Positions 44,433 to 52,883 are shown, counted from the first letter of the stretch. The stretch is 64,000 nt of DNA from Thermoplasmata archaeon (GCA_023265395.1 JAHFTX010000001.1:1-64000); one strand, 5' to 3'. Numbers and translations are program-made. The notes: generated by a model not told the origin, from the letters alone.

Positions 44433-45308
44433 TTGCCCGCGACGATACGCATCGGAACATCCGGATGGTCCTACCCCGATTGGGTCGGCCCCTTCTACCC
44501 AAGGACCCTGACCGATCGGGGCCGCTGGTTGTCCCATTACGCCACGATACTCGAGGCTGTGGAGGTCAACAGCACCTATTATCGACTCCCCAGCGCCACG
44601 ACAGTGACGAGATGGAGCGCACTTGGTCGAGCGCACCCGGACTTCCGCTTGAGCCTCAAGGTCCCGCAACGTGTGACCCACGAATTCCTTCTCCGGGGCG
44701 ACATCGATGGCTCCGTCGCCTCGTTCGAGGAGTTCTACGGCGCGGTCGCGCGGCCGCTCCTGCGCACAAGGATGCTCGCGGCACTCCTGCTCCAACTGCC
44801 CCCAGGACAGAGGTGGGAAGGAGAGCAACCCAGGCTCCTGGCACGGTTGCTCGATCGGTTGCCGCGGAAGGTGCCCTGTGTGATCGAGCCGCGGCACCCT
44901 AGCTGGTACCACCACGGCAGGTTGCGTCCCAACGCTGCAGCGCTCCTTCAGGACTCCTCCGTATCCTGTGCGTGGGTCGATGGTCCGCACCTGCCGGCCG
45001 CCTGCCCTCGGACCGGGCCGTTGACCTATCTGCGGCTCCATGGGAGGAATGACGACGTGTGGGACCACCCCGGGGCGGGCGCGACCCCCCCGCGAGGGGG
45101 CACGAGCCTGCCCGCCGACCCACGCGGTCGGGTCAACCGCTACGACTACCGCTACACCGCCACTGAGCTGCGACCCTGGGTCCAAGAGGTCGCCAATCAG
45201 CAACATGGGGATGCAGGGGTCTTGGTTTTCTTCAACAACCACCCAGGCGCACAGAGTGCGATCAACGCGATGCAGTTCCGTCGCATGCTCTCTGGAGAGC
45301 CCGACTGA
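44433..45308 (+). CDS. DUF72 (YecE-like) protein
   Basis: A 291-residue TIM-barrel protein of the DUF72 family: RIGTSGWSYPDWVGPFYP, VEVNSTYYRLPS, RLSLKVPQRVTH, VIEPRHPSWY, and the C-terminal FFNNHPGAQSAINA. These conserved residues line a presumed active site, but no reaction is established for the family. The start appears to be TTG at 44433; no in-frame ATG or GTG lies between the TATA box and the conserved RIGTSGW. Confidence 0.88.
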   Translation: MPATIRIGTSGWSYPDWVGPFYPRTLTDRGRWLSHYATILEAVEVNSTYYRLPSATTVTRWSALGRAHPDFRLSLKVPQRVTHEFLLRGDIDGSVASFEEFYGAVARPLLRTRMLAALLLQLPPGQRWEGEQPRLLARLLDRLPRKVPCVIEPRHPSWYHHGRLRPNAAALLQDSSVSCAWVDGPHLPAACPRTGPLTYLRLHGRNDDVWDHPGAGATPPRGGTSLPADPRGRVNRYDYRYTATELRPWVQEVANQQHGDAGVLVFFNNHPGAQSAINAMQFRRMLSGEPD

Positions 45309-45541
45309 GGGTCGTGGCGCCAGGAGGTCTTCTGGGGGGGCGTCCGAATCGGGTCACTGACGTCCCACAGTGGCTCCTCTCCCCTGTGACGGTCACCGAC
45401 CACTCGCCCTTCGGGGGGGGGGAGGGTGTGACTGCCCCCGACCGGTCAGGGGCTCTCACTCCCACTACCCCCTCCCCCGCGCCGACCCTTATGGCCATCG
45501 ATGCCCTCGCTGGCGGGCCGCACGGCGGCAGGAACATCCCT

Positions 45542-45901
45542 ATGGGACGGACGATGCCCACCCATCGCATGGCCATCGAGCAGCTCAGCGAGACGTTGCG
45601 TCCCTACAGCAAGACATTGCGCAGCGTCGACCAAGTCGCCTTGGACCAGCTGCTCGATGCTGCACGACACCGCGCTGCCGCAGCCTCGATGCTGCCCGAC
45701 TTCACGCCTCTTGAGAGCGCGCTGCTCTCGATGCTGGTGGCCCACCAGGCGGCCCTCGAGCAGCTGCGCCGGGCGCTACTGAGCGCCGAGGGGAACGAAG
45801 GACCTCGTCGGTGGGAGCTCGACTACAAGCAACGGTTGGCACAGTACCATGCACCGACCATGCCCCCGTGGGAGGACCACAGGCCGCCATCGCCCCCCTA
45901 G
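45542..45901 (+). CDS. Small helical protein preceding the polymerase cassette
   Basis: A 119-residue protein predicted to be all helical: RMAIEQLSETLRPYSKTLR, DQLLDAARHRAAAASML, ESALLSMLVAHQAALEQLR, followed by a basic/Pro-rich tail. No family recognised. The frame is open back to 45314, but that part is low-complexity; ATG 45542 (MGRTMPTHRM) is preferred, with 45491 and 45554 as alternatives. It ends 24 nt before the polymerase-like gene, so the two are probably cotranscribed and the protein may be a subunit. Confidence 0.6.
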   Translation: MGRTMPTHRMAIEQLSETLRPYSKTLRSVDQVALDQLLDAARHRAAAASMLPDFTPLESALLSMLVAHQAALEQLRRALLSAEGNEGPRRWELDYKQRLAQYHAPTMPPWEDHRPPSPP

Positions 45902-45925
45902 GGGCGGTCCGCCCGGAGGGACCCC

Positions 45926-48292
45926 ATGCCACTGGGCTACGTCCTTGACGCCTATCCCAACGAGCAGACAAACCGCATGCAGCTGTGGCTCAAGGGCGAA
46001 AGCGGTGCGGATCGGATCTACGCGCTGCCCTACCGGCCCACCCTCTACGTCGGTGGGGACCAGGGCGAGTTGCAGCGGCTGGCACGGCTGCTGACCCCTC
46101 TCTCGAGCGTCTCCTCGGTGGAACTGCAGCAGCGGCGCGTCGAGCTGCACGAGCGCCCTGCGCGTCCTGTGCTGGCGGTCGAGCCCGCGCGGCTCGACGG
46201 GTTGCTGCCGTTGGCTCGGATGGTCGAACGGATCGGAAACCACCGCACCTTCCGGCTCTTCAACGTCGACCTGCGGCTGCCCCATCGTTTCCTCGAGCAT
46301 CTGCGCCTCTACCCGACCGCCCAGGTCCAGTGGGACGGTCAGCGACCGAACACCCCCCAGGCGTTGCAGGTGCGTGGCGACCGCTGGGCGCTCGACTACC
46401 CGATGCCCCCGCTGCGGTCGGTGCACCTCTCGATCGAGGGCCAGCGCACGGGTACGCTGCCGTCGCTGGAGGATCCGCTCGGATCGGTGACCCTGACTCC
46501 CTTCGACCTCCAGGTCCCGGACCGTTGGGGCGAGCCGATGACCTTGCGACCGGACCACGACGGCGACGAGGCAGGGCTGCTGACCCAGCTGGTGGCGACC
46601 GTCCGACGAACCGACCCCGACGTCGTGACCACCCTCTCGGGCGACAGCGTGCTGCTGCCCCACCTGTACGCCCGTGCCCGCGCCCACGACATGGAGGGGA
46701 CCTTCACCCTGGGCCGCCAACCGTCACCACGGGTGCTGGGCAGGCCCGAGGGTCGTTCGTTCTTCACCTATGGCAAGGTGGTCTACAAGCCGATGGCCCA
46801 CCTGCTGCGCGGACGCCTGCACGTGGATCGGCGCAACTTCCACATGTTCGAGGGCGGACTGTTGGGGGTATTCGACCTCTCCCGAATCAGCGGTGTCCCC
46901 TTCCAGGAGACCAGCCGGCTCTCCCCCGGTTCGACGGTCTCGCTGATGTACGTCGCCGAGGCGATGAACCGTGGCGTCCTGGTCAAGTGGAAGAAGAACC
47001 TTCCAGAGGAGCTCAAGACCCTCCACCAGTTGCAACGATCCGATCGTGGGGGGATGGTCCTGACCCCGCTGGTGGGTCTGCACGTGGATGTCCACGAGGT
47101 CGACTTCGCCTCGCTCTATCCCTCGCTGATGGTGGTCCACAACATCTCCCCCGAGACCCTCTGGTGCCCCCATCCCTGCTGCCAGGCACCCGAGCGGCGC
47201 GTGCCGGAGCTGGGGTACTGGTTCTGCGCGCAGGAGGTCGGGGTCGTGCCCGTGGTGCTGGCGCGGCTGTTGGAACGGCGTCGCGCCTGCAGAGCCTCTC
47301 GGCACATCGACCCACGGGCCGCCCAGGTCGATGCCCTGCTCAAGTGGGTCGGGGTGGTCTCCTTCGGCTACACCGGCTACCGCAACGCCCGCTTCGGGCG
47401 CATCGAGTGCCACGAGGCCATCGGTGCCTACGCTCGCGACGTGCTCACCCACACGATGGGTCTAGCCCAGCGCGCCGGCTTCGACATCCTGCATGGGATC
47501 GTCGACAGCCTGTGGTTGCAGGGGGAGGGGGACGCACAGGACTTCTGTCGGCAGGTCAGCGAGCACTGGGAGCAACGCCTGCGACTGGCCTACGAGGGGC
47601 ACTTCCGTTGGATCGTCTTCCTGCCCAACCGCACCACCGGTGTGGGCGCCCTGACGCGCTACTACGGTGTATTCGACGATGGGACCATCAAGGTCCGGGG
47701 GGTCGAGCTGCGGCAGCGCTCCACCCCCGACTTCCTGCGCACGGTCCAAGAGCAGGTACTGCGCCTGCTGGCCAACGCCCCTGACGGTGCGGCCCTCTCC
47801 CCCTGGTTGGCCGCAGCGCTCGAGTACACCACCGAACAGCGTGCCGCCCTGCTGGCCCAGCAGGTCGACCCGCGGTCCTTGGTGCTGCGCGTGGTGGTCT
47901 CCAAGGAGCGCTCCGCCTACCGCGTCCTGACGGCACCGGTGGCGGCGCTCGAGCAGTATGCAGCAGAGGGGACGCACCTGCAGGCAGGCCAGTGCGTCGA
48001 GTACCTCGTGACCAAACTCGCCAGTCGGGACTGGCGCACCAAGGTCTGCATCGGCCCGCTGGTGGGGCCACGGACGCGGTACGATGCCCGGTTCTACGTC
48101 GGCCTGCTCCATCGCGCCGTCGCCTCCCTGCTCGCACCCTTTGGGTGGGACGAGGCGCAGATCGCGTCCGTCCGCCCCAGTGGGTCGGTGGGTGCGCTGC
48201 TGGCGCAGGAGGCCGAGTCGGCGCTGATCGATGTCGGACCCGATCTCCCTGCAGACCCTCCCGTCAGCGCCCTGGTAGATGGCTGGGGGTAG
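45926..48292 (+). CDS. Family-B DNA polymerase homologue, apparently catalytically inactive
   Basis: A 788-residue PolB-fold protein. Motif A is intact (VDFASLYPSLM, Asp393). A Cys cluster follows (CPHPCC at 414-419, Cys434). Motif B is altered: K473 then VVSFGYTGYRNARFG instead of K-x3-NSxYG. Motif C reads HGIVDS (523-528) instead of YxDTDS, so the first catalytic Asp is Ile525. The exonuclease I site reads PFDLQV, with Gln196 for the metal-binding Glu, and the other exonuclease motifs are not evident. The thumb (VVVSKERSAYRV to TRYDARFYVGLL) is preserved. It therefore probably binds DNA without polymerising, as proposed for archaeal inactivated PolB forms. GGAGG precedes the ATG; the next gene starts 2 nt after its stop. 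Confidence 0.85.
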   Translation: MPLGYVLDAYPNEQTNRMQLWLKGESGADRIYALPYRPTLYVGGDQGELQRLARLLTPLSSVSSVELQQRRVELHERPARPVLAVEPARLDGLLPLARMVERIGNHRTFRLFNVDLRLPHRFLEHLRLYPTAQVQWDGQRPNTPQALQVRGDRWALDYPMPPLRSVHLSIEGQRTGTLPSLEDPLGSVTLTPFDLQVPDRWGEPMTLRPDHDGDEAGLLTQLVATVRRTDPDVVTTLSGDSVLLPHLYARARAHDMEGTFTLGRQPSPRVLGRPEGRSFFTYGKVVYKPMAHLLRGRLHVDRRNFHMFEGGLLGVFDLSRISGVPFQETSRLSPGSTVSLMYVAEAMNRGVLVKWKKNLPEELKTLHQLQRSDRGGMVLTPLVGLHVDVHEVDFASLYPSLMVVHNISPETLWCPHPCCQAPERRVPELGYWFCAQEVGVVPVVLARLLERRRACRASRHIDPRAAQVDALLKWVGVVSFGYTGYRNARFGRIECHEAIGAYARDVLTHTMGLAQRAGFDILHGIVDSLWLQGEGDAQDFCRQVSEHWEQRLRLAYEGHFRWIVFLPNRTTGVGALTRYYGVFDDGTIKVRGVELRQRSTPDFLRTVQEQVLRLLANAPDGAALSPWLAAALEYTTEQRAALLAQQVDPRSLVLRVVVSKERSAYRVLTAPVAALEQYAAEGTHLQAGQCVEYLVTKLASRDWRTKVCIGPLVGPRTRYDARFYVGLLHRAVASLLAPFGWDEAQIASVRPSGSVGALLAQEAESALIDVGPDLPADPPVSALVDGWG

Positions 48293-48294
48293 CG

Positions 48295-49119
48295 GTGGGG
48301 TCGCCGCCGGGGATCTGGTGCGGCATCCCCCAGGTCGACCTGCTCCTGGGGCCGGTGGTCCCCGGACGCATCCGTCTGCTCGACCATGACGGGTGGGGAC
48401 TGGGCGCATCGCTGCTCAGTCGCTACGCGGTGTGGGCCAGCGCACGGGGGCGGGTCGTCTACGTCGACGGCTCCAACAGTGCCGACCCGCTGGCGATCCG
48501 TCAGGTGGCCACGACGATGGGGGTCAGCTGGGGGCGGGTCGGGGCCAACATCCAGGTCAGTCGCTCCTTCACCCTCCACCAGCTGACGACGGTGCTCCGG
48601 GACCGTCTGGGAGCATACACGGGGATCGACCCTCAGGGGCTCGAGGAATCCCCGCCACCGGCCCCGGAGGGGCCCGGACGCAGGGGGGAGGGGGCGATGT
48701 TGCTGGTGGTCGCGGGGCCGCTGGCGATGTATGGGGATGTCGATGTCCCTGCCTCGGAGGCTGCGGCCCTGTGTTGTCAGGGACTGGCTGGCGTGCGGGC
48801 AGTGGTCCGCGCAGCGGGGATCGGATGCGTGATCAGCCATCAGCAAGGAGGCGGGTCGCGACGCCGTCAGCTCGAGAGATGTCTCGACCGGGTCGTCGAC
48901 GACGTCCTGCAGCTTCGTCGGCACCGCTCCCATCGCCATCAGGGACCGATGGTGCGGGTGCGCAGGCGCGGGAGCGCCGACTCGGTGGTGGTCGCATCGC
49001 TGCGGTGCGGACAGCGGACGCTCATGCACTGGACGTCGACGCAGGGTCAGAGCGTGGTCGAGGAGGCGCCGAGCCTGCCCAAGGTCCAAGCCGAGGAGCC
49101 CCGCAAGAGAGGATGGTGA
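48295..49119 (+). CDS. RecA/RadA-like protein lacking the P-loop
   Basis: A 274-residue protein with a RadB/RadA-like start (GIPQVDLLLGPVVPGRIRLL) and the strand GRVVYVDGSNSADP. Where the Walker A GxxxxGKT should be it reads DHDGWGLGASLL, without Lys-Thr, and the Walker B-like strand MLLVVAGPLAM lacks the Asp. RQVATTMGVSWGRVGANIQV resembles the RIRQIA... part of RadB-type proteins. It is probably a non-hydrolysing structural or regulatory RecA-fold protein. GTG 48295 is 2 nt after the polymerase-like gene, strongly implying joint function. Family placement is by eye only. Confidence 0.68.
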   Translation: MGSPPGIWCGIPQVDLLLGPVVPGRIRLLDHDGWGLGASLLSRYAVWASARGRVVYVDGSNSADPLAIRQVATTMGVSWGRVGANIQVSRSFTLHQLTTVLRDRLGAYTGIDPQGLEESPPPAPEGPGRRGEGAMLLVVAGPLAMYGDVDVPASEAAALCCQGLAGVRAVVRAAGIGCVISHQQGGGSRRRQLERCLDRVVDDVLQLRRHRSHRHQGPMVRVRRRGSADSVVVASLRCGQRTLMHWTSTQGQSVVEEAPSLPKVQAEEPRKRGW

Positions 49120-49363
49120 CGTCGATGTCCAAGGGCGAGGATCCGGGGAAGGATCCGGTCAGAGGAAAGATGGATTCCGCCAAGGGGGGGTCCACAGGAC
49201 GGTCGACGAAGCCCAGGTGATGATCCGCGACAAGGGCAAGGGGATCGAGGAGTCCTTCAAGGACATCAGCGCCGTCCTAGAGGGAGTTGGGCAAGTCCCC
49301 AACCAGAATGGCCCCCTTATAAGGTCGAGAAACCAGGACGATACATGCGCGCTACGGGGTTGA
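49113..49363 (+). pseudogene. Small basic/acidic protein gene split by a frameshift at a G7 run
   Basis: From ATG 49113 (overlapping the RecA-like stop) the frame gives MSKGEDPGKDPVRGKMDSAKGG and stops at 49220. The frame one base back continues with a protein-like sequence, TVDEAQVMIRDKGKGIEESF then KDISAVLEGVGQV, to a stop at 49363. The two join at seven Gs (49184-49190); one additional G, or a -1 slip, would make a single protein of about 83 residues. Alternatives are a real pseudogene, a sequencing error, or two coupled frames (TGATG at 49218-49222). No family recognised. Confidence 0.5.
49317..49322 (+). promoter_or_regulatory. TATA box for the 49345 gene
   Basis: TTATAA is centred at 49319.5, 25 nt before the ATG at 49345. 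It falls within the end of the frameshifted frame and predicts a leaderless mRNA. Confidence 0.6.
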
Positions 49364-49665
49364 TGGCGGCCTTGGTCGTCGTCGCGATGATCCTCTTGCC
49401 GACAGGAAGCGTCCTTCAATCAGCACAAGCCTGCGGGGCTGCCCCCGGTCCGACCGATTCTGGCCAGTACGAATCTGGCAGGGATGGGGGGACCCTCCTC
49501 ATAGTTGGACTCCTGATGGGAGTGGGCGGCCTGATTGCTTACGACGTGCTCGTTCCCGATTCGATCGGGGGGGAGGAGCGCTCAACCACCGATGGATCGA
49601 TGGAGGGCTCGGTTGAGCCCCAGGAAGATTCCTCAGGCTCTCCTGGGATAGCGCTCTCCCTCTGA
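49345..49665 (+). CDS. Small exported or membrane protein
   Basis: A 106-residue protein with an N-terminal hydrophobic signal (LMAALVVVAMILLPTGSVL), a short Gly/Cys-containing region (ACGAAPGPTD), a second hydrophobic helix (TLLIVGLLMGVGGLIAYDVLV) and an acidic, Ser-rich tail. No family recognised. The ATG is fixed by the TATA box. A 250-base gap follows; it contains a possible hairpin GTGGC-gcttcggt-GCCAC near 49711 and nothing else clear. Confidence 0.65.
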   Translation: MRATGLMAALVVVAMILLPTGSVLQSAQACGAAPGPTDSGQYESGRDGGTLLIVGLLMGVGGLIAYDVLVPDSIGGEERSTTDGSMEGSVEPQEDSSGSPGIALSL

Positions 49666-49916
49666 TCGTCTTGAAGGCTCTTGCCCAAGCAGAAGTGAGC
49701 AGACTAACTTTGGGGCGGCAGTGGCGCTTCGGTGCCACCGAGAGCCGGCGTCTCCTCATATCTGGCCGCGAGGCCAACCCCAGCTCTCTCCTCCCCCCTC
49801 GCTGAAGAAAGGATGCCTCACCTCGTAGCTTCGTCCAATGCCGTCCTAGCCAACGCTGTTTGGCCCGTGCCCAACAGAACGCGAGGTTGAATGCCCCTCT
49901 CCTGCACTGGTGGGTC

Positions 49917-50510
49917 ATGGCCACGATGAGCAGAGCCATGACGATGACCAGCGTCCTCCTATTGACGCTGTCGCTCCTGATGAGCGCCCCCTTGGCATCC
50001 TCCTGCGGCGGAGGTGGTGGGCAGTTGACGCTCATGGATGACCAACAGCTGGTACTGACATCCAAGCAGATCGAGCAAGGGGCGGCAATCGAGATCCCCG
50101 TACCCGTCACGAATACGGGCGACCTCGTCCTTGCAGGCTTCTCCCTCCCATTGGGGGGCAGCGCGGGCGACGAGCTACCACTGACCTTCGAGCTGCTTGA
50201 GCAGAACAACACGTCGGTTCCCGCCCGCACACCGCTGTTGGAGCCTACATCCATCGGCCTGGGCCAGAATCACTCGGTCGAAGACCTCCCTGTCGGCGAC
50301 TATGTCGTGCGGGTCAGTGCGCCCGCCGCCCGTGGACCAGTCGTCGCTCATATCGACATCCGCGAGACTAACGTCGAGGTGTTCGTCAGCTATCGGTGTT
50401 CGGATCCTGCTGGCCCCGACGTCGCTCCCGGCTTCGATTTCCCGCTGGGGATCGTTGCGCTCTTGCTGCCTCTCGCCCTTCTTGCGCGCCGCGGGCGCGC
50501 GCAGCCCTAG
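49917..50510 (+). CDS. Secreted protein with C-terminal membrane anchor
   Basis: A 197-residue protein: signal peptide (MTMTSVLLLTLSLLMSAPLA), SSCGGGGG just after the likely cleavage point, a beta-rich ectodomain with VPVTNTGDLVLAGFSLPL reminiscent of CARDB/Ig-like folds, and a C-terminal helix FPLGIVALLLPLALL followed by ARRGR. This is a typical archaeal surface-anchor layout. Function unknown. The ATG at 49917 is chosen for the signal peptide; the frame is open to 49860. Confidence 0.7.
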   Translation: MATMSRAMTMTSVLLLTLSLLMSAPLASSCGGGGGQLTLMDDQQLVLTSKQIEQGAAIEIPVPVTNTGDLVLAGFSLPLGGSAGDELPLTFELLEQNNTSVPARTPLLEPTSIGLGQNHSVEDLPVGDYVVRVSAPAARGPVVAHIDIRETNVEVFVSYRCSDPAGPDVAPGFDFPLGIVALLLPLALLARRGRAQP

Positions 50511-50535
50511 TCGGAAGGACCAACGACCCCCAATG

Positions 50536-50541
50536 GTTATC
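50536..50541 (+). promoter_or_regulatory. TATA-like element of the MFS gene
   Basis: GTTATC is centred at 50538.5, 25 nt before GTG 50564, and supports that start with a leaderless mRNA. Confidence 0.45.
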
Positions 50542-50563
50542 ACCCGCAACCTATCCCGGTGGT

Positions 50564-51730
50564 GTGCGACTGCCGTGGCTGACGACTCGACTCGTCAGCC
50601 CGCACCGGGACCTTGCCACGGGACTAGCCCTCTTGGCTGCGGCCAACTCGCTGGCAGCAGGCTTCACCATTTTTCACCTCCTCGGCAGCGTCTTCACGAC
50701 GACCACCGCGGTCCTCTTCGTCGCGATCGAGATGTGCGCCGCGTTGCTGTGGGCGCTGGTTCTGGGGAGCACCCGCCTGGGGCGCCAACCAACGGCCCGC
50801 ATCATCAGCTGCGGCATGGCCTCGTTGCTGCTCTTCTACCTGGGACTGCAGCTGGCGACCATCGCTCCGCAAGTAGGGAGCGCTGTGGCAGGCTTCGGAT
50901 TCGGGGGCTACGTGATGCTGTTCTACGTTCCATTCAACGCTGCACTCCTGACTCTGACGCAGACGGCGAACCGTTCGACGGTCATGGGCAGTTACTCCCT
51001 GGTGTTCACGATGGTGGCGATGGTCGTCCCACTCATCGGCGGGGCACTCATCGATACGACCTCCTTCGCCCGCGCAGGCGCGGTCTCGGCCGTGATAGTC
51101 ATCACGGCAATCGCGTTCACGCTGTGTTTCGCCCGCCTGCCGACGATACCTCCGATCATCTTCCACGGCGGGCTGCCGCGGCTGATCCCGACCTGGACAT
51201 CGTTGGCGCTGTTGGGGGAGGGTGTCGCCGAGGGAGCGCTATGGGCGGGTCAGCCGATTCTGGCCTACCACTTCCTGACGGACGCCACCGGCTACGGGCG
51301 GCTGATCTCCCTCCTGGGCTTGATCGGGGCAGGGGCGACCGTCATGCTCGGTCGTCGCTCCGACCGGACATCCTCGCGCAACGCCTATCTTCTCCTGGGC
51401 ATCGTCTTCCTCGCTGTCGGGGCGGTCCTGGGATTGCGGCTGTCAGACCTCTGGGGCCTGGTGGCAGCTCTTGGGGCAATCACCTTTGGGCTACCAGTGA
51501 TCGGGACCTTCCTTTTCGCCGTCGCCGGAGATGGCGGTGGCTCCCCATCGGGGCTTGCGCTGTGGCGGGAGGTCCTGCTCAACAGCGGAAGGCTCTGCGC
51601 CGTCGGAATCCTGCTGGTGGTCCTCCAGGCTCGAGCCCTCACCCTCGGAATCTTCAGCATCGTCCTCATCGCCGCCCTGGCCCTTGCGGTCTCGATGGTG
51701 GCAGCAAGGGTCACGCCAGGGAGAAGTTGA
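50564..51730 (+). CDS. Major facilitator superfamily-like transporter
   Basis: A 388-residue integral membrane protein with about 11-12 hydrophobic helices, for example GLALLAAANSLAAGFTIFHL, TMVAMVVPLIGGALI and LGIVFLAVGAVLGLRL. A basic loop (GRRSDRTSSRNAYLL) between helices of the second half fits MFS motif-A-type loops. Substrate unknown. The frame is open far upstream, overlapping the previous gene, but GTG 50564 is set by the promoter and by the start of hydrophobic sequence. It ends 82 nt from the convergent MTAP-like gene; that gap shows nothing. Confidence 0.75.
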   Translation: MRLPWLTTRLVSPHRDLATGLALLAAANSLAAGFTIFHLLGSVFTTTTAVLFVAIEMCAALLWALVLGSTRLGRQPTARIISCGMASLLLFYLGLQLATIAPQVGSAVAGFGFGGYVMLFYVPFNAALLTLTQTANRSTVMGSYSLVFTMVAMVVPLIGGALIDTTSFARAGAVSAVIVITAIAFTLCFARLPTIPPIIFHGGLPRLIPTWTSLALLGEGVAEGALWAGQPILAYHFLTDATGYGRLISLLGLIGAGATVMLGRRSDRTSSRNAYLLLGIVFLAVGAVLGLRLSDLWGLVAALGAITFGLPVIGTFLFAVAGDGGGSPSGLALWREVLLNSGRLCAVGILLVVLQARALTLGIFSIVLIAALALAVSMVAARVTPGRS

Positions 51731-51812
51731 CGACATAGCGCTGGGACGACTGCCTGCGATCGGTCGGCTGGAGCGGCCGGTACTGCGTTCCATCCCTGGT
51801 TCAATCGAAACG

Positions 51813-52859
51813 TCAGAGATCCCGCGCGACCGTTCGTAGCAAGGCAGTCAGCAACAACGATTCCTCACGCAACCGCTGCGCGAGGAGATTGGCTTGATTC
51901 ATCCGACGCTCGAGTGCATCTGGCGTGGTGCCTAGGTCACCACTTGGGGCCAGGAAACCTGGCCCCTCGGAGGTCGCCAGCCCCCCACCAGCTTCAGCGG
52001 GGGGTGACATCCCGACCACCAGCACGGGCTGGTAGGCCATCCCCAGTTCCGCCGCAAGGCGCGCCTCGGCTGCGACGAATGGACACCCCGCGACCACACC
52101 CTGGGCCACCAGGCCAGCACGCTCGTGACGCGTCGGGGTCGTCGGTGGGTCGATTTGTGCCACGGTGCAGGGACTGCGCAGGCCGCAGGGCAGGCCCTCA
52201 GTCAACGTCATCAGGCGTTCCCGAAGGCCTCGGTCGAAGGGCTCCAGGAGGTCCACCCATTGTGGTTGGGGTACGACGTCCTCCTGGGGCATCGACTGGG
52301 GCCCGACCACCAATCCTGCATCCTCAGCCTGTTCCCGGACCGATGTAGGAGGTCGACGCTGCCCATGCGGAGATTCGTATCGATAGGAATAGTGGCGCGA
52401 GGAGACGTCGACGAACTGATCCGGGAGCAACACCATCCCCGGGGCGAGATCAGCGGCCAGTGGAATCGCTCCGTGGAGACTGACGATCCGTACGACCCCG
52501 AGGTCCTTGGCGGCCCAGAGCAGAGCGCGGATCCGATGGCTTGCAACGGGGGCTCCCGGAGACCAGGTCGGGCGCGGAAAGAGGAGTGTCCGACGAAATG
52601 CGCCGAGGTCATCGTAGGCCATCGAGGCGAAGCCCGCCCGACCTTGAGTGGATTCATCGTCGGCAAGTCTCATCAAGACCGCCGACCATGCGGCAGTGCC
52701 GAAGGGCGTCGCTTTTTCGAGCGAGGCTGAGACTGGCCCGGGCGCGGGGCATGGGACCCTATCGAGGTACCGCTGCGCCTCCCCCGACCACTGGCGCAAT
52801 CGGGAAACATCGCCCGAGAACATCTCTGTGAGGCTCGGACCACCGACGATTCCCAACAC
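51813..52859 (-). CDS. Degenerate nucleoside phosphorylase (MTAP/PNP) homologue
   Basis: A 348-residue protein. LGIVGGPSLTEMF matches the MTAP/PNP start IGIIGGSGL, and SHRIRALLWAAKDLGVVRIV with LLPDQFVDVSSR matches the family core. Catalytic parts are changed: PRHG is PRPT, the STNAVGSL strand is SLHGAIPL, and the purine-binding Asp region near MVTDYD reads VVGMSPP. It has probably lost phosphorolysis or changed substrate. The start GTG 52859 gives the canonical N-terminus and lies 2-3 nt after the predicted transcript start; the frame is open to 52946. Confidence 0.68.
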   Translation of the reverse strand: MLGIVGGPSLTEMFSGDVSRLRQWSGEAQRYLDRVPCPAPGPVSASLEKATPFGTAAWSAVLMRLADDESTQGRAGFASMAYDDLGAFRRTLLFPRPTWSPGAPVASHRIRALLWAAKDLGVVRIVSLHGAIPLAADLAPGMVLLPDQFVDVSSRHYSYRYESPHGQRRPPTSVREQAEDAGLVVGPQSMPQEDVVPQPQWVDLLEPFDRGLRERLMTLTEGLPCGLRSPCTVAQIDPPTTPTRHERAGLVAQGVVAGCPFVAAEARLAAELGMAYQPVLVVGMSPPAEAGGGLATSEGPGFLAPSGDLGTTPDALERRMNQANLLAQRLREESLLLTALLRTVARDL

Positions 52860-52883
52860 GGTATTCGCCACGTGGCTGGGGGG

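Noticed and set aside
45776-46720. Minus-strand frame over the beginning of the polymerase-like gene
   Set aside because: Antisense of a protein with clear PolB motifs; Gln/Arg/Val-rich composition without a family.
45984-47784. A 599-codon alternative plus-strand frame within the polymerase-like gene
   Set aside because: Ala/Arg/Gly/Pro-rich shadow frame of the kind common in very GC-rich genes.
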